A stretch of 64,000 nt of DNA, taken from positions 124,001 to 188,000 of the forward strand of contig NZ_VOSM01000006.1 of assembly GCF_007997015.1 (NCBI RefSeq). Direction: 5' to 3'. Both the position numbers and the translations under genes were made by a program. Origin of the DNA: Lujinxingia vulgaris (GTDB lineage: Bacteria > Myxococcota_A > Bradymonadia > Bradymonadales > Bradymonadaceae). How positions within the stretch are numbered: the first letter of the stretch is position 1; each line of letters opens with the position of its first letter. Shown in pieces: positions 44,101 to 52,058 of the stretch. The notes under the pieces were generated by a model. It did not search any database. It was not told where the DNA came from and saw only the letters and a program-made list of their open reading frames with translations.

Positions 44101-45005
44101 AGCGCGCGCACCTGCCCCTCGCTGCTGGGCACGAGCAGGCCGTCGGAGCGCCCGTCGTTGGAGAGGCCCACCTCGTGGATGACGCCCAGGATGGTGTCGC
44201 CGCAGGCCACCGCGTCGTCGAGGCGCTTGAGCGCGACAAAGGCACAACCCTCGGTGGGCACAAGTCCGTTGGCGTCGCGGTGAAAGGGGCGGCTCTGCCC
44301 GGTGGGGCTGAGCGCCTGCAGCGCCTGAAATCCGATGTTCAAGAAGAGCGGATCGGCGCGGTTGACGGCGCCGGCCAGCACGAGATCGCTCTGATGGGCG
44401 CGAAGCCGCTCGATGCCCAGTTTGATGGCGTAGAGCGAGGAGGCGCAGGCCGCATCCAGCGCGGCCGCCGGCGCCTCGGGCCGGCCCAGCGCCCGGGCGA
44501 TGAGGTGGGCGGGAAGTCCGCTCATATGGCGGTCGAGACGCCGGGCGAAGTTCGCCGCATCGGAGCGCGAGGCCCGGCGTGCGTCGCGCAAAACCTCGGG
44601 GAGATGATCTTCCTCCACGCTCTTTGCCATGCCCTCGCTGGGGAGCGAGAGGTTGCCCAAAAAGATCGCCAGGCGGCCTTCATCGCGCTTCTGGGCCTGA
44701 AGGTAGGCCAACTTCGCGGTGTGCACCGACCACTGCACCAGGGGGTCGATGTGGCGCATCACCTCGGCGTCGAGCGCGTAGTTTTGAGGGTCGAAGACCT
44801 CATCGAAGCCGGTGACGTAGCCCCCAACATTGTTCCAGCCGGGTTTGCCCATCGCGCGGGCGGGCTCGGCGCGCCAGCGCTCGGGGTCGGGAGGGCTGAG
44901 AAGATCGCGGCCCGCCAGAAGATTTTGCCAGAACGCCTCCGGCGAAAGTGATCCGGGGAAGACGCAGGACTGGCCGACGATGGCCACGGGGGTGGGGCGA
45001 CTCAT
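38172..45005 (-). CDS. pfaC: PUFA synthase subunit PfaC-like (KS-CLF-AT-DH tetradomain)
   Basis: 2,277 residues. An N-terminal ketosynthase (about 5-440) has Cys in DAACASSLYA (about 187), His in ECHATGTSLGDG and GSLKSNMGHA. Next is a chain-length factor (about 470-780) where the Cys nest is replaced (SLTLSAEEHSG). An acyltransferase follows (about 850-1150; GFSSGETNALF in place of GHSxG), then a ~300-residue linker holding the TQGHP repeat block. The C-terminus (about 1470-2270) is four hotdog folds: FDGHFKNDPCMPG and KAHFFQDPVQPGSLG are FabA-like active copies, alternating with two degenerate ones. KS-CLF-DH is PfaC; the AT placed here, with no pfaB, matches terrestrial myxobacterial clusters. 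It overlaps both neighbours by four bases. It would elongate and dehydrate ACP-bound chains with PfaA. Confidence 0.93.
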   Translation of the reverse strand: MSRPTPVAIVGQSCVFPGSLSPEAFWQNLLAGRDLLSPPDPERWRAEPARAMGKPGWNNVGGYVTGFDEVFDPQNYALDAEVMRHIDPLVQWSVHTAKLAYLQAQKRDEGRLAIFLGNLSLPSEGMAKSVEEDHLPEVLRDARRASRSDAANFARRLDRHMSGLPAHLIARALGRPEAPAAALDAACASSLYAIKLGIERLRAHQSDLVLAGAVNRADPLFLNIGFQALQALSPTGQSRPFHRDANGLVPTEGCAFVALKRLDDAVACGDTILGVIHEVGLSNDGRSDGLLVPSSEGQVRALRAAYQNLDLRPDDIGYIECHATGTSLGDGRELKSLQALFPERRDESLPIGSLKSNMGHAITAAGMAGLLKILASMQANTLAPTIHCDQPLDALTSSAFRVVRSPEPWEPTRQVAALSAFGFGGNNSHLIVESWPSYARAYPETSAGNASITRTTTELRATQGQTSIRQDDATIEVAVVALATLLPDARTTGEWAETLLNAPPRGQASSATGGKLHTLTLPFKGLRFPPRDLEVSAPQQIAMLQVAQHAASHAGTLPRERTGVFVGMQTDPDVVRHGVRARQDHLSDAEKDAIASPLSAAAVIGGLPNIVANRINAHLDLGGYSLTLSAEEHSGVVALEEAAHAIRRGELDAAVVGAVEVADDLEHDAAVALVLKRANLARDEGDTILATLPAEADLRDAVSLDAHLPECGSARGLLAIAAAIALPEFALKRRGEATGLRATAVVETSATEAAPRRSAITRSPLPVALDAPGIHHVEAPIPAFIVASTPEELADKKARLTRFAEQGEHPGEGVYPFDAIDGEVAQVFTGAAAAYHGMGQGVLLAFPDLLEDLRARFARVDAATRWMTHPDRQAAATPLDKLFAASTLAQLHNDLTTEFLGIDFDAAIGFSSGETNALFATGVWRDFDALYDQFSSSGTFTRALGGTFDILKKAWAEHLGEDEAPQWETWRVVGPRQPLEEALAHEPLAYLTLINAPDDLTIGGHAPAIARVLQHLPEHRASHLDYDIAVHIPEVAGFQERWLKLHTRESFSTTRRLYSHAFLSHYEPTSVTVAQALLGQALRTVDFPAIINAAYDDGVRIFVEHGPRTTLGPWIRQILGDRPHLCVSLDSAADAGLRPLANALARLAAAGVTLDLDAYNARIERAKNHPLFTTQGHPSTSNDATLSFPAHWPTYQLSPATPPTRATAPAPDSAPSSAPDQPMSQPTYLPPAPALPRVTDAAIHAPARVQSHHGEPTAAQEYVRSQPPVAAQSQASSAPSAANPARPGTSASSLPPYFELQRQAYERYLGVLATQAEVHKAFLAHSQRAWQMANQPGHTTQHHPTPMTQGQPIASNGAEFSGLMAGSQSHSYAVEPPTSSMTQGHLNTTQGHPENTTHGHPNATQGHPEMMTHGHPENTTHGHSNMTQGYTSKTTQGHISTSNSAELPTSTPNRTPAPTPVGPTFDRSDLEVLASGNISQIFGPLFSIQDDFPRQVRMPEPPLLLADRVTGIDAEPGVVSTGTIWTETDITPDAWYLHRGHIPAGIMIEAGQADLLLISWMGADFKNRGERIYRLLGCELTYRGGLPQAGDTLSYDIHIDGHANQGPIRIFFFHYDCRVGDDIRLSVREGQAGFFSDAELAESMGVLWTPEKEDLDAAPEHITSLVSPELVPSSFSAAQVQAFADGDPAACFGRGYERLLTHTRTPSIHEGRMCLMGEVEELNPGGGPWGRGYLRSRLDITPDHWFFDGHFKNDPCMPGTLMFEAGMQAMSFYMAACGLTFARDGWRFEPAPDIPYQLRCRGQVTPTSKVLTYEIFVEELNDATSGGRPSLRAHILATVDGLKAFHCRSMVMHLVPDTPMGERIACEGAPEERDPRAVERGGVVHDRFALEATGIGPATACMGPAYQRFEDAGRMPRLPGDPFQFMTRVTDFSSEPGQSAPGDEVVVEYDLPEDAWYFDHNDRGVVPYAVLLEAALQPCGWLSLTSRAFADAAEPLYYRNLDGQATLLQELLPAGGTLRTHTRMTNQSISGSMIIQSFEVQCTIHDVPVYELTTTFGFFPHAALQNQVGLPLTDLDRERLSADPRVTTDPELRASWSTQGQNALSRSAALELPPVVDLTTPPDPEHPELWPGTMLRMIDRLTSWEETATGVRVRTEKDVDPGEWFFKAHFFQDPVQPGSLGVEAMIQTLRYSLLRLGLHRRFENPVIEPLALDQALTWKYRGQVIPENQKITILLDLHTVEETDHDTLLISEAWLLVDGLKIYHTSNLALRVREDRS
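40694..40863. repeat. In-frame dyad array inside pfaC linker
   Basis: Eight dyads at 40694, 40718, 40739, 40763, 40787, 40808, 40832 and 40853: steps of 24, 21, 24, 24, 21, 24 and 21 bp, all multiples of three. On the coding strand they read as TTQGH/TTHGHP peptides. Intergenic arrays instead use 22-23 bp. Confidence 0.95.
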
Positions 45006-48000
45006 AGGAGCTGCTCGGAGCGAAAGTACATCTCAAGGCCGCGGATTGTGGCGGCGAGTTGGCCGTCGGCGCAGCGAAGATCAAGATCGAAGATGGCGCG
45101 GTGGGTGTTGATGTCGCGGGTTCTTGCCAGCAGCTCTACCGGGCCGTCGCACTGGCTTAAGCCCAGGTCTACAACCTCGGCGATGGCGGTGGGCAGGTTG
45201 GCGCGACCGTCGGAGAGCACGCCCTGGGTCAGCGCGAGCTGCAGGGCGCCGTCCACCAGCGCCGGATCGCCGGCCCAGGTGGCGGTCTGCCAGCCGGCGT
45301 CGACCGCGCGCAGCAGTGTGGCGCAGGCGTCGGGGTGGCCCAGGCCGTCGGCGGCGCGGATCAGGCGAAAGGGGCCGGTATGAAAGAGGCAGCGCTCGTA
45401 GACCGCGTCGACGTCGAGCGTGGCGTCTTCAAAGCGCTCGGGGATGCTCAGCGGGGTGACCCTGGGTTGAGCCTCCGCCTTTGTTTTGGCGCTGAAGCGG
45501 CGGTTGCCATCCTCGTCGAGGACCTCCAGAAGAAGATCGTCGCTGCCGGCCTGCGCGCTGGCGCGAAGTTCAAAACGCCAGCAGGCATCGGGGTCTTCGA
45601 AGTTCTCCAGGGTGACGCCGCGCAGTACTTTGAAGTCGCGCAGGCGCAACGCCTCGGTGGGGGGCAGGGCTTTTCGTGCGATGGATTGCAGCCAGTCCAG
45701 CGCCACGGCGGCCGGAAGCACGGGGTGACCCTGGACGCTATGACCTTTTAGAAAGTCGTGGGTGCGTGCGCTGACGAAGGTCGTGGCGCGGGCGCGCACC
45801 GCGTCGTCGAGAAGTCCGTCGCCGAGCACGATCTCGGTGCCGGCATCATCTTCGCGAAGTTCGCAGACGAAGGCGCGGGCGCCGGCCTGAAGATCGATCA
45901 GCGAGACGCCGCGCGACTCGAAGTGGGCGCGCAGAGAGGCGTCGACCATGCCACCGTCCCAGGGGCCCCAGCCCAGCGAGCGGGTCAGGAGGGCGGGGCG
46001 GTCGGGATGGTTTTTGGCGCGCTCGGCGGCCTGTGCGGCGACGACCTTGTTAAGGGTCTCATTGGCCATGGCGTAGTCGACCTGGCCTGTGTTGCCGGTG
46101 CGCGCGGCCACCGAGGAGAACGCGCCGATGAAGCGCAGCGGGTCGTTGGCGCTGACTTCCAGAAGGGCGCGCAGGCCGTCAACCTTGGTGTCGAAGACGA
46201 AGTTGAAATCGTCATCCGACTTCTGGTCGATGGTCTTATCGGCCAGCACACCGGCGGCGTGCAGAAGGGCGGTGGGGGCACCAACCTCGTTGCGGACGGT
46301 CTCAAACGCGCGGTGCAGCGCGTCGCGGTCGCGCACGTCGGCGACCAGGTAGCGGGCGCGAGCGCCGGCGGCTTCGATGGCCGCGAGCGTCTGGCGAACC
46401 TCGCGCTGCGCCAGCGTTTTCGCCGCCTTGCGGCCAATATTTTTTAGTGAGGGTGACTCACCGCTTGCACGTGCCTGTGTAAGAAGCACGCGTTTGATCT
46501 CGGCGTCGGTGCGGGCTTCTCGAAGCTCTGCGGGCTCGTCGTCGAGGGCGGTGCGGCCAAGCAGAATGATGGTGGGCTGAGCCTCTTTTGCGAGCTCAAT
46601 GAGGCAGTGGGCGGTGACGCCGCGGGCGCCGCCCGAGGCGATGAGGATGTCGGAGGCACCCAGGGTCAGGGGGCCTTCTGTGGGAGCGTCGGTCGGAGTG
46701 GCGCGCAGGGTGTAGCGCAAAAGGTTGGCTGCCAGCGCCACCTCAAGCTCCGGGCCGCCGGCCAGAAGCTCATCAGCCAGGCGGCGGGCGACGGCCTGCG
46801 GGTCGCGACCCTGAGCGGCGATGTCGATGGATTTGATCGGGGTGGTGGTCCACTCCTGGGCTGCGGTTTTGGCAAGCGCGCTCAAGCCTCCGAGCCAGGC
46901 GCGCGGGCCCTGGGGGGCATCGCTTAGCCCGAAGGATCCGCCGGTGTCCTGGATCAGCGCGTAGGTCTGCAGCGAGCCCTCTCGGGCAGCACGTCGCGCG
47001 CAGGCGAAGGCGTCGCGCTGGAGCTGCAGCGCGCTATCGACGCTCGGGGTCTCGCGCAGCCCCCGAAGGTCGAGAAGTTGCGCAACCACGCCATCTTCAG
47101 CGAGTTCGTCGACGACGTGCGCCTGGTAGCCCCGCTCACTGAGAAGGTCCGCCAGCGCGTTGGCCACGCCCCCCCGATCGTCGATCAGCGTAATTGGCGA
47201 GGTGTTCAAAAAGCTCAAACCCGCCGACGGCGCCGCCACACGTTCCACCGCGTAGCGGGTGGGGAGCGGGACGGTCACCGCCGACGGTTCAGATTTTCCC
47301 AGGCTGTTGCCCTCCGCAGCGCCGGAGGTGCCGAGCGTGTTCATGTAGCCGACGATATCGCCCAGGGTCTTGAGCGAGGCCATCTTCGAAGGATCGAGCT
47401 CGGGGAGCTCCGGAAGTTTCTCCTGCACCGCCGACAAAATCTCGACGCGCTTGATGGAGTCGATGCCCAGGTCGGCCTCAAGGGCCATCGAGGCGTCGAG
47501 CATCTCGGCGGGGTAGCCGGTCTTGTCGGCGACGACGTCCATAAAAGTGGTAGTGAGGTCGGCCGCAGAAGCGTTCGCCGCGGTGTCTTGCGTGACCGTG
47601 GGTTGCGCCTGGGCGTTGATTTGTGCGGGTGATCCGCCACTCTGCGCCGGCGAGGTGCTCTGCAGATAACCGACGATATCGCCCAGGGTCTTGAGCGAGG
47701 CCATCTTCGAAGGATCGAGTTCGGGAAGCTCCGGAAGTTTCTCCTGCACCGCCGACAAGATCTCGACGCGCTTGATGGAATCGATGCCCAGGTCGGCCTC
47801 AAGGGCCATGGAGGCGTCGAGCATCTCGGCGGGGTAGCCGGTCTTGTCGGCGACGACGTCCATAAAGGTGGTGGTGAGGTCGGCCGAAGGCGTGCTTGCC
47901 GCGGCAGACTGCGTGACCGTGGGTTGCGCCTGGGCGTTGTTCTGCGCGGGGGAAGCGCCACTCTGCGCCGGCGCGGTGCTCTGCAGGTAGCCGACGATAT

Positions 48001-51000
48001 CGCCCAGGGTCTTGAGCGAGGCCATCTTCGAAGGGTCGAGCTCGGGGAGCTCGGGCACTTTCTCCTGGACGGCCGACAGGATCTCGACGCGCTTGATGGA
48101 GTCGATGCCCAGGTCGGCCTCAAGGGCCATGGAGGCGTCGAGCATCTCGGCGGGGTAGCCGGTCTTGTCGGCGACGACGTCCATAAAGGTGGCGGTGAGG
48201 TCGACCGAAGGGGTCGCGGCGACCCCGTTGGGGGCACTCGCGGCGGGTTGCGACATGACCCCGGGTTGCGTCACCGCCTGATTCTGTGCGGGTGAGGCGG
48301 TGGTCGCCGTGTGGCCATTGAGGCTGGCAGCCGAGGTGTGAGAACGCAGCCCACCCATCAGGGGGTGGACGACGTGGTAGCGATCCTCGCGCTCCTGCCA
48401 GGCGACCGGTGCGACCGGGGGTTGGGGCGCGACCGGGGGTTGGGGCGCGACCGGGGGTTGGGTCTGGGCCTGTGCACGGTAGCCGTTCACCGGGGCCTGA
48501 GGCATGGCCGGGGGTTGTGCCATAGCCGCCTGCGGCGCGGGAATCGAGGGTGCGAGAGGCACCTGCCCGCCGGCCTGGCACCACTGCGCAAAGGAGGTCT
48601 CCATGGCCTGCATGTACGCCATCTGAGCCTGCGCCACCGAGCGCTCCATCAGCTGCAGGTAGGCCATATGGCTGTCGGCCATCGCACGCTGATACTCCGC
48701 AAAAGCCTGCGCCGACGCCGGCGCTCCCGGTTGACCCGGAGCTACCGACTGACCATTGCCAGTGTTCTGCGACGCCGGCGCTCCCGGCTGACCCGGAGCT
48801 ACCGCCTGACCCTTCGTATACTGCTGCTCACTCATCGTCGTTTTGTCCCTGGTAGAGTCGTCGCTTGCCATGGTGGCCCTGGTCGCCGGAGCGGAAGCGC
48901 TGCTGAAACTCGAGGTGTTCGAAGTCTCTGAAGTCTTCGAAGTGTTTGAAGTCGTTGAATTATCTGAACTATTTGAACTGTCTGGAACATCGGGGTTGGG
49001 CGCCGGTAGCGCCGCCGCGCCACCTTCGGGCGGGTAAGGCCGACCGTAGTTCGCGCCGTTGAGCTTGATCGTAAACTTCGAGCGCGGCCGATCGCGCGGG
49101 TCGCTCGGGGTGGCGTAGCCCTCCCAGAGCGCCCCGAAGTCCAGCGTGATGCCCAGCGCGCTCAGCTTGCCGAGTGCCTCAAAGAGGGCCGTGACGTCGT
49201 CCTTGCCGCGGGCATCGAGCGCGACCGTCTCAAAGTCTTCGCCGCTCAAGATGCGTTTGACCAACCCGCTGAGCACCCCCTGGGGGCCGACCTCAATGAA
49301 GAGACGCGCGCCTTGCGTGTGCATCGCGCGGACCATCTCCACAAATCGCACCGGGCAGGTGATCTGCTCTTGCAGACTCTTGCGGATCGCGTCGGCGTCG
49401 TCTGCGGCATAGGCGTCGGCGCTCACGTTGGCAAACGCCTGGCAGCCAAGCTCGCCAATCCTCTGCTCGCCAAGAAACTCGCCGAACGCCGGCGCCGCAT
49501 CGGCCACAATCGGGGAGTGGAACGCGGTGGCCACCGGCAGGCGGATGAAGGTGATGAACTGCTCGTCGAGGAAGCTCTCGGCGGCCTCGATCGCCTCCAC
49601 CGAGCCCGAGATCACGACCTGGGTGGGGCTGTTGTCGTTGGCGATCACAACGTCGGCGTCGCATCCGCTCAGAACCTCGCGGAGCTCCTCGGCCGACAAA
49701 CGCACCGCGCTCATTGCGCCGCTGGTCGTGGTGGCGGCTTCGGCCATCAGCTGGCCGCGACGAGCTGCGATGTTGAGCATGGTGGCGGGGTCAAAGGCCC
49801 CGGCAGCCTGCAGCGCGCTGACCTCTCCGTAGGAGTGACCGCCGACCATCTCGGGCTTAAGCCTCAGCGCTTCGAGCATCGCCTGGCGAGCCAGGCTGTC
49901 GGCGCCGATGGCCGGCTGAGCCCACTCCGTCTCGCGCAGCGCGAGCTCCTGGGCCTCTTTCTGCGCCTTGTCGAAGGCCGGCGGCGGAAAGACTTTGTGA
50001 TGAAGTCCCAGCGGGGCGGCCTGATCCCAGACCTCGCGGGCGCGATCAAAGGCCATCGCCAGGTCGGCGCCCATGCCCACGTACTGACTTCCCTGACCCG
50101 GGTACAAGAAGGCGACCTTGCCCTCGATGCCCGCACCCTGGCGCGCCCACATTCCGGGAAGATCGAAGTCGATCTTCTCGGCGTCGAAGTTCGCCAGCGC
50201 CTGTGCGATCTTTTTGCCGAGCTCGTCGAGCGATGCGGCCACCAGCGCCAGGCGAATTGATGACCCGGGGTTGAAGCTCGACTGCGAGTTATGCGCCTCA
50301 AAGGCCAACACCTCGCGCTTCTCACCCTCATCTTCCGGAAGCGACTGAAGGTTATTTTGAACTTCCTTCAACGTGCTTTTCAGAGCGTCGAGATCGTCGG
50401 CGCCGTAAACAAGAAGCTCGCTCTTGAACGCGCGCAGGCGATCGGGTTTTGCGGCCGGCCCCCGGTACTCCTCCAGTGCGACGTGGAAGTTGCTGCCGCC
50501 AAATCCGAAAGAACTCAATCCGGCGCGTCGCGGATGATCATCACCGCGCACCCAGGGCCGGGCCTCGGTGTTGAGGTAGAAGGGGCTCTCCTCGATGTTC
50601 ATCTTCGGGTTGGGTTGGCCGACCTTGATGGTGGGCGGGAGCACCTTGTGGTGCAGCGCCATCACCACTTTGAAAAGCCCGGCGGCGCCGGCGGCGGCCT
50701 TGGTGTGGCCGATCTGACTTTTTACCGACCCCAGCGCGCACCATGGGTTTTTGGTGGTTTCTTGAGTGTTTTCAATGTCTTGCGGATCCCCTGTTCCGCC
50801 GAAGGCCAGGCGCAACCCTTCAAACTCGGCGGCGTCGCCGGCGCGGGTGCCGGTGCCGTGCGCTTCGACAAGCTCGATGGTCTCAGGCGAAAATCCGGCG
50901 CGCTCGTGCGCCCGGCGCAGCGCCTTGGCCTGACCCTCGGGCAGCGGCGCGTACACCGACAACGAGCGACCGTCAGAGGCGGAGCCAAGTCCGCGGATCA

Positions 51001-51958
51001 CCGCGTAGACCTTATCCCCGTCGCGCTCCGCGTCCTCCAGGCGCTTCATCGCAAACATCCCCATGCCCTCGCCCATCAACGTGCCATCGGCACCGTCGGC
51101 GAAGGGGCGGCAGTCGCCGCTGGGGGAGAGCGCCGGGGTTTTGGAAAAACACATGTACATGAAGATGTCGTTAAAGCAGTCCACGCCGCCGGTGATCACG
51201 ACATCGGAGTGGCCGAGGTAGAGCTCGTTGAGTCCCATCGCCATCGCCGAGAGCGAGGAGGCACAGGCCGCATCGGTGATGCAGTTGGTGCCGCCTAAGT
51301 CGAAGCGGTTGGCGATGCGTCCGGCCACCACATTGCCCAGAAGTCCCGGGAAGGTGCTCTCCTGCCAGGGGGTGTACTGCGCGGCGATGCGGTCGCAGAT
51401 CTCCTGGGCTTTGGACTCACCGATGCCCTGCTCGCGCAGCGCGCGCAGCCACTGGGGGCGCTGCAGACGCGAGGCAGCCTGAATCAAAAGCTCCTGGCCG
51501 GCGGTCACGCCTAAGATGATGCTCATGCGCTCTTTATCCATCGACTCGAACTGGCCTTTGAAGGCGTCGTCGAGCACCTGGCGCGCCACGATCAGCGCGA
51601 GGAGCTGGGTGGTGTCGGTGGCCGGGATCATCGTCGGCGGAATGCCAAAGGCCACCGGGTCGAAGTCGACGTCCGGCAAGAATCCGCCGCGCTTGCAGTA
51701 GGTCTTATCGGCGTCGCCCGGCTCCGGGTCGAAATAATCTTCGATGAGCCAGTGCGAGGGCGGAACCTCGGTGATGAGGTCGTTGCCCTCCATGATGTTT
51801 TGCCAGAAGCGTCCCGGGGAGGCCGAGGCCGGAAAGAGCGCGCTCAAGCCGACGATGGCCACCGGCGGGTGGTCGCCGCCGGCGTGCAGGTTTTTTTCCT
51901 GCGAGGTGCTGGCATCTGGCGAGGAGGGGGCCGAAGAAGGCGTGGGGATAAGAGGCAT
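45002..51958 (-). CDS. pfaA: PUFA synthase subunit PfaA-like (KS-MAT-ACPx3-KR-DH)
   Basis: 2,318 residues. Ketosynthase about 30-500 with DAACASSLSAM (Cys about 232), EAHGTGTRAGD and GSVKSQIGHT. Malonyl-CoA:ACP acyltransferase about 615-920 with YPGQGSQYVGMG and the serine in GGHSYGEVSAL. Three near-identical acyl carrier proteins (about 1252-1540) each with LGIDSIKRVEIL, whose Ser takes phosphopantetheine. Ketoreductase about 1770-1990 (ASGGARGVT) and a C-terminal dehydratase-like hotdog (about 2070-2290, HSVQGHPVLPA). This is the order of PfaA. Tandem carriers raise yield in known systems; number three is at the low end. Long linkers are rich in Ala/Pro/Gln and carry a few dyads. An internal ATG at 48835 (MSEQQYTKGQ) with a GGGA upstream could allow a separate C-terminal product. 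Product chain length cannot be told from sequence. Confidence 0.94.
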   Translation of the reverse strand: MPLIPTPSSAPSSPDASTSQEKNLHAGGDHPPVAIVGLSALFPASASPGRFWQNIMEGNDLITEVPPSHWLIEDYFDPEPGDADKTYCKRGGFLPDVDFDPVAFGIPPTMIPATDTTQLLALIVARQVLDDAFKGQFESMDKERMSIILGVTAGQELLIQAASRLQRPQWLRALREQGIGESKAQEICDRIAAQYTPWQESTFPGLLGNVVAGRIANRFDLGGTNCITDAACASSLSAMAMGLNELYLGHSDVVITGGVDCFNDIFMYMCFSKTPALSPSGDCRPFADGADGTLMGEGMGMFAMKRLEDAERDGDKVYAVIRGLGSASDGRSLSVYAPLPEGQAKALRRAHERAGFSPETIELVEAHGTGTRAGDAAEFEGLRLAFGGTGDPQDIENTQETTKNPWCALGSVKSQIGHTKAAAGAAGLFKVVMALHHKVLPPTIKVGQPNPKMNIEESPFYLNTEARPWVRGDDHPRRAGLSSFGFGGSNFHVALEEYRGPAAKPDRLRAFKSELLVYGADDLDALKSTLKEVQNNLQSLPEDEGEKREVLAFEAHNSQSSFNPGSSIRLALVAASLDELGKKIAQALANFDAEKIDFDLPGMWARQGAGIEGKVAFLYPGQGSQYVGMGADLAMAFDRAREVWDQAAPLGLHHKVFPPPAFDKAQKEAQELALRETEWAQPAIGADSLARQAMLEALRLKPEMVGGHSYGEVSALQAAGAFDPATMLNIAARRGQLMAEAATTTSGAMSAVRLSAEELREVLSGCDADVVIANDNSPTQVVISGSVEAIEAAESFLDEQFITFIRLPVATAFHSPIVADAAPAFGEFLGEQRIGELGCQAFANVSADAYAADDADAIRKSLQEQITCPVRFVEMVRAMHTQGARLFIEVGPQGVLSGLVKRILSGEDFETVALDARGKDDVTALFEALGKLSALGITLDFGALWEGYATPSDPRDRPRSKFTIKLNGANYGRPYPPEGGAAALPAPNPDVPDSSNSSDNSTTSNTSKTSETSNTSSFSSASAPATRATMASDDSTRDKTTMSEQQYTKGQAVAPGQPGAPASQNTGNGQSVAPGQPGAPASAQAFAEYQRAMADSHMAYLQLMERSVAQAQMAYMQAMETSFAQWCQAGGQVPLAPSIPAPQAAMAQPPAMPQAPVNGYRAQAQTQPPVAPQPPVAPQPPVAPVAWQEREDRYHVVHPLMGGLRSHTSAASLNGHTATTASPAQNQAVTQPGVMSQPAASAPNGVAATPSVDLTATFMDVVADKTGYPAEMLDASMALEADLGIDSIKRVEILSAVQEKVPELPELDPSKMASLKTLGDIVGYLQSTAPAQSGASPAQNNAQAQPTVTQSAAASTPSADLTTTFMDVVADKTGYPAEMLDASMALEADLGIDSIKRVEILSAVQEKLPELPELDPSKMASLKTLGDIVGYLQSTSPAQSGGSPAQINAQAQPTVTQDTAANASAADLTTTFMDVVADKTGYPAEMLDASMALEADLGIDSIKRVEILSAVQEKLPELPELDPSKMASLKTLGDIVGYMNTLGTSGAAEGNSLGKSEPSAVTVPLPTRYAVERVAAPSAGLSFLNTSPITLIDDRGGVANALADLLSERGYQAHVVDELAEDGVVAQLLDLRGLRETPSVDSALQLQRDAFACARRAAREGSLQTYALIQDTGGSFGLSDAPQGPRAWLGGLSALAKTAAQEWTTTPIKSIDIAAQGRDPQAVARRLADELLAGGPELEVALAANLLRYTLRATPTDAPTEGPLTLGASDILIASGGARGVTAHCLIELAKEAQPTIILLGRTALDDEPAELREARTDAEIKRVLLTQARASGESPSLKNIGRKAAKTLAQREVRQTLAAIEAAGARARYLVADVRDRDALHRAFETVRNEVGAPTALLHAAGVLADKTIDQKSDDDFNFVFDTKVDGLRALLEVSANDPLRFIGAFSSVAARTGNTGQVDYAMANETLNKVVAAQAAERAKNHPDRPALLTRSLGWGPWDGGMVDASLRAHFESRGVSLIDLQAGARAFVCELREDDAGTEIVLGDGLLDDAVRARATTFVSARTHDFLKGHSVQGHPVLPAAVALDWLQSIARKALPPTEALRLRDFKVLRGVTLENFEDPDACWRFELRASAQAGSDDLLLEVLDEDGNRRFSAKTKAEAQPRVTPLSIPERFEDATLDVDAVYERCLFHTGPFRLIRAADGLGHPDACATLLRAVDAGWQTATWAGDPALVDGALQLALTQGVLSDGRANLPTAIAEVVDLGLSQCDGPVELLARTRDINTHRAIFDLDLRCADGQLAATIRGLEMYFRSEQLL
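47341..48310 (-). repeat. Three 321-bp tandem repeats encoding ACP plus linker
   Basis: The anchor CGACGATATCGCCCAGGG starts at 47350, 47671 and 47992, exactly 321 bp (107 codons) apart. The ACP-coding parts are almost identical in nucleotide sequence, including synonymous sites, while the linkers differ more. This indicates recent duplication or gene conversion among the carriers. Each linker contains a dyad-like GACCGTGGGTTGCG or GACCCCGGGTTGCG. Confidence 0.92.
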
Positions 51959-52058
51959 AAGTCCTACTGCGTCAAAAGCGCCGAGTGGGGGTCAGCGAGA
52001 CTCGAGTTCACAACAAGAGGGTCCGAGCGTCGGGAGTGTGGACGCCCTGCGAGCCTGG

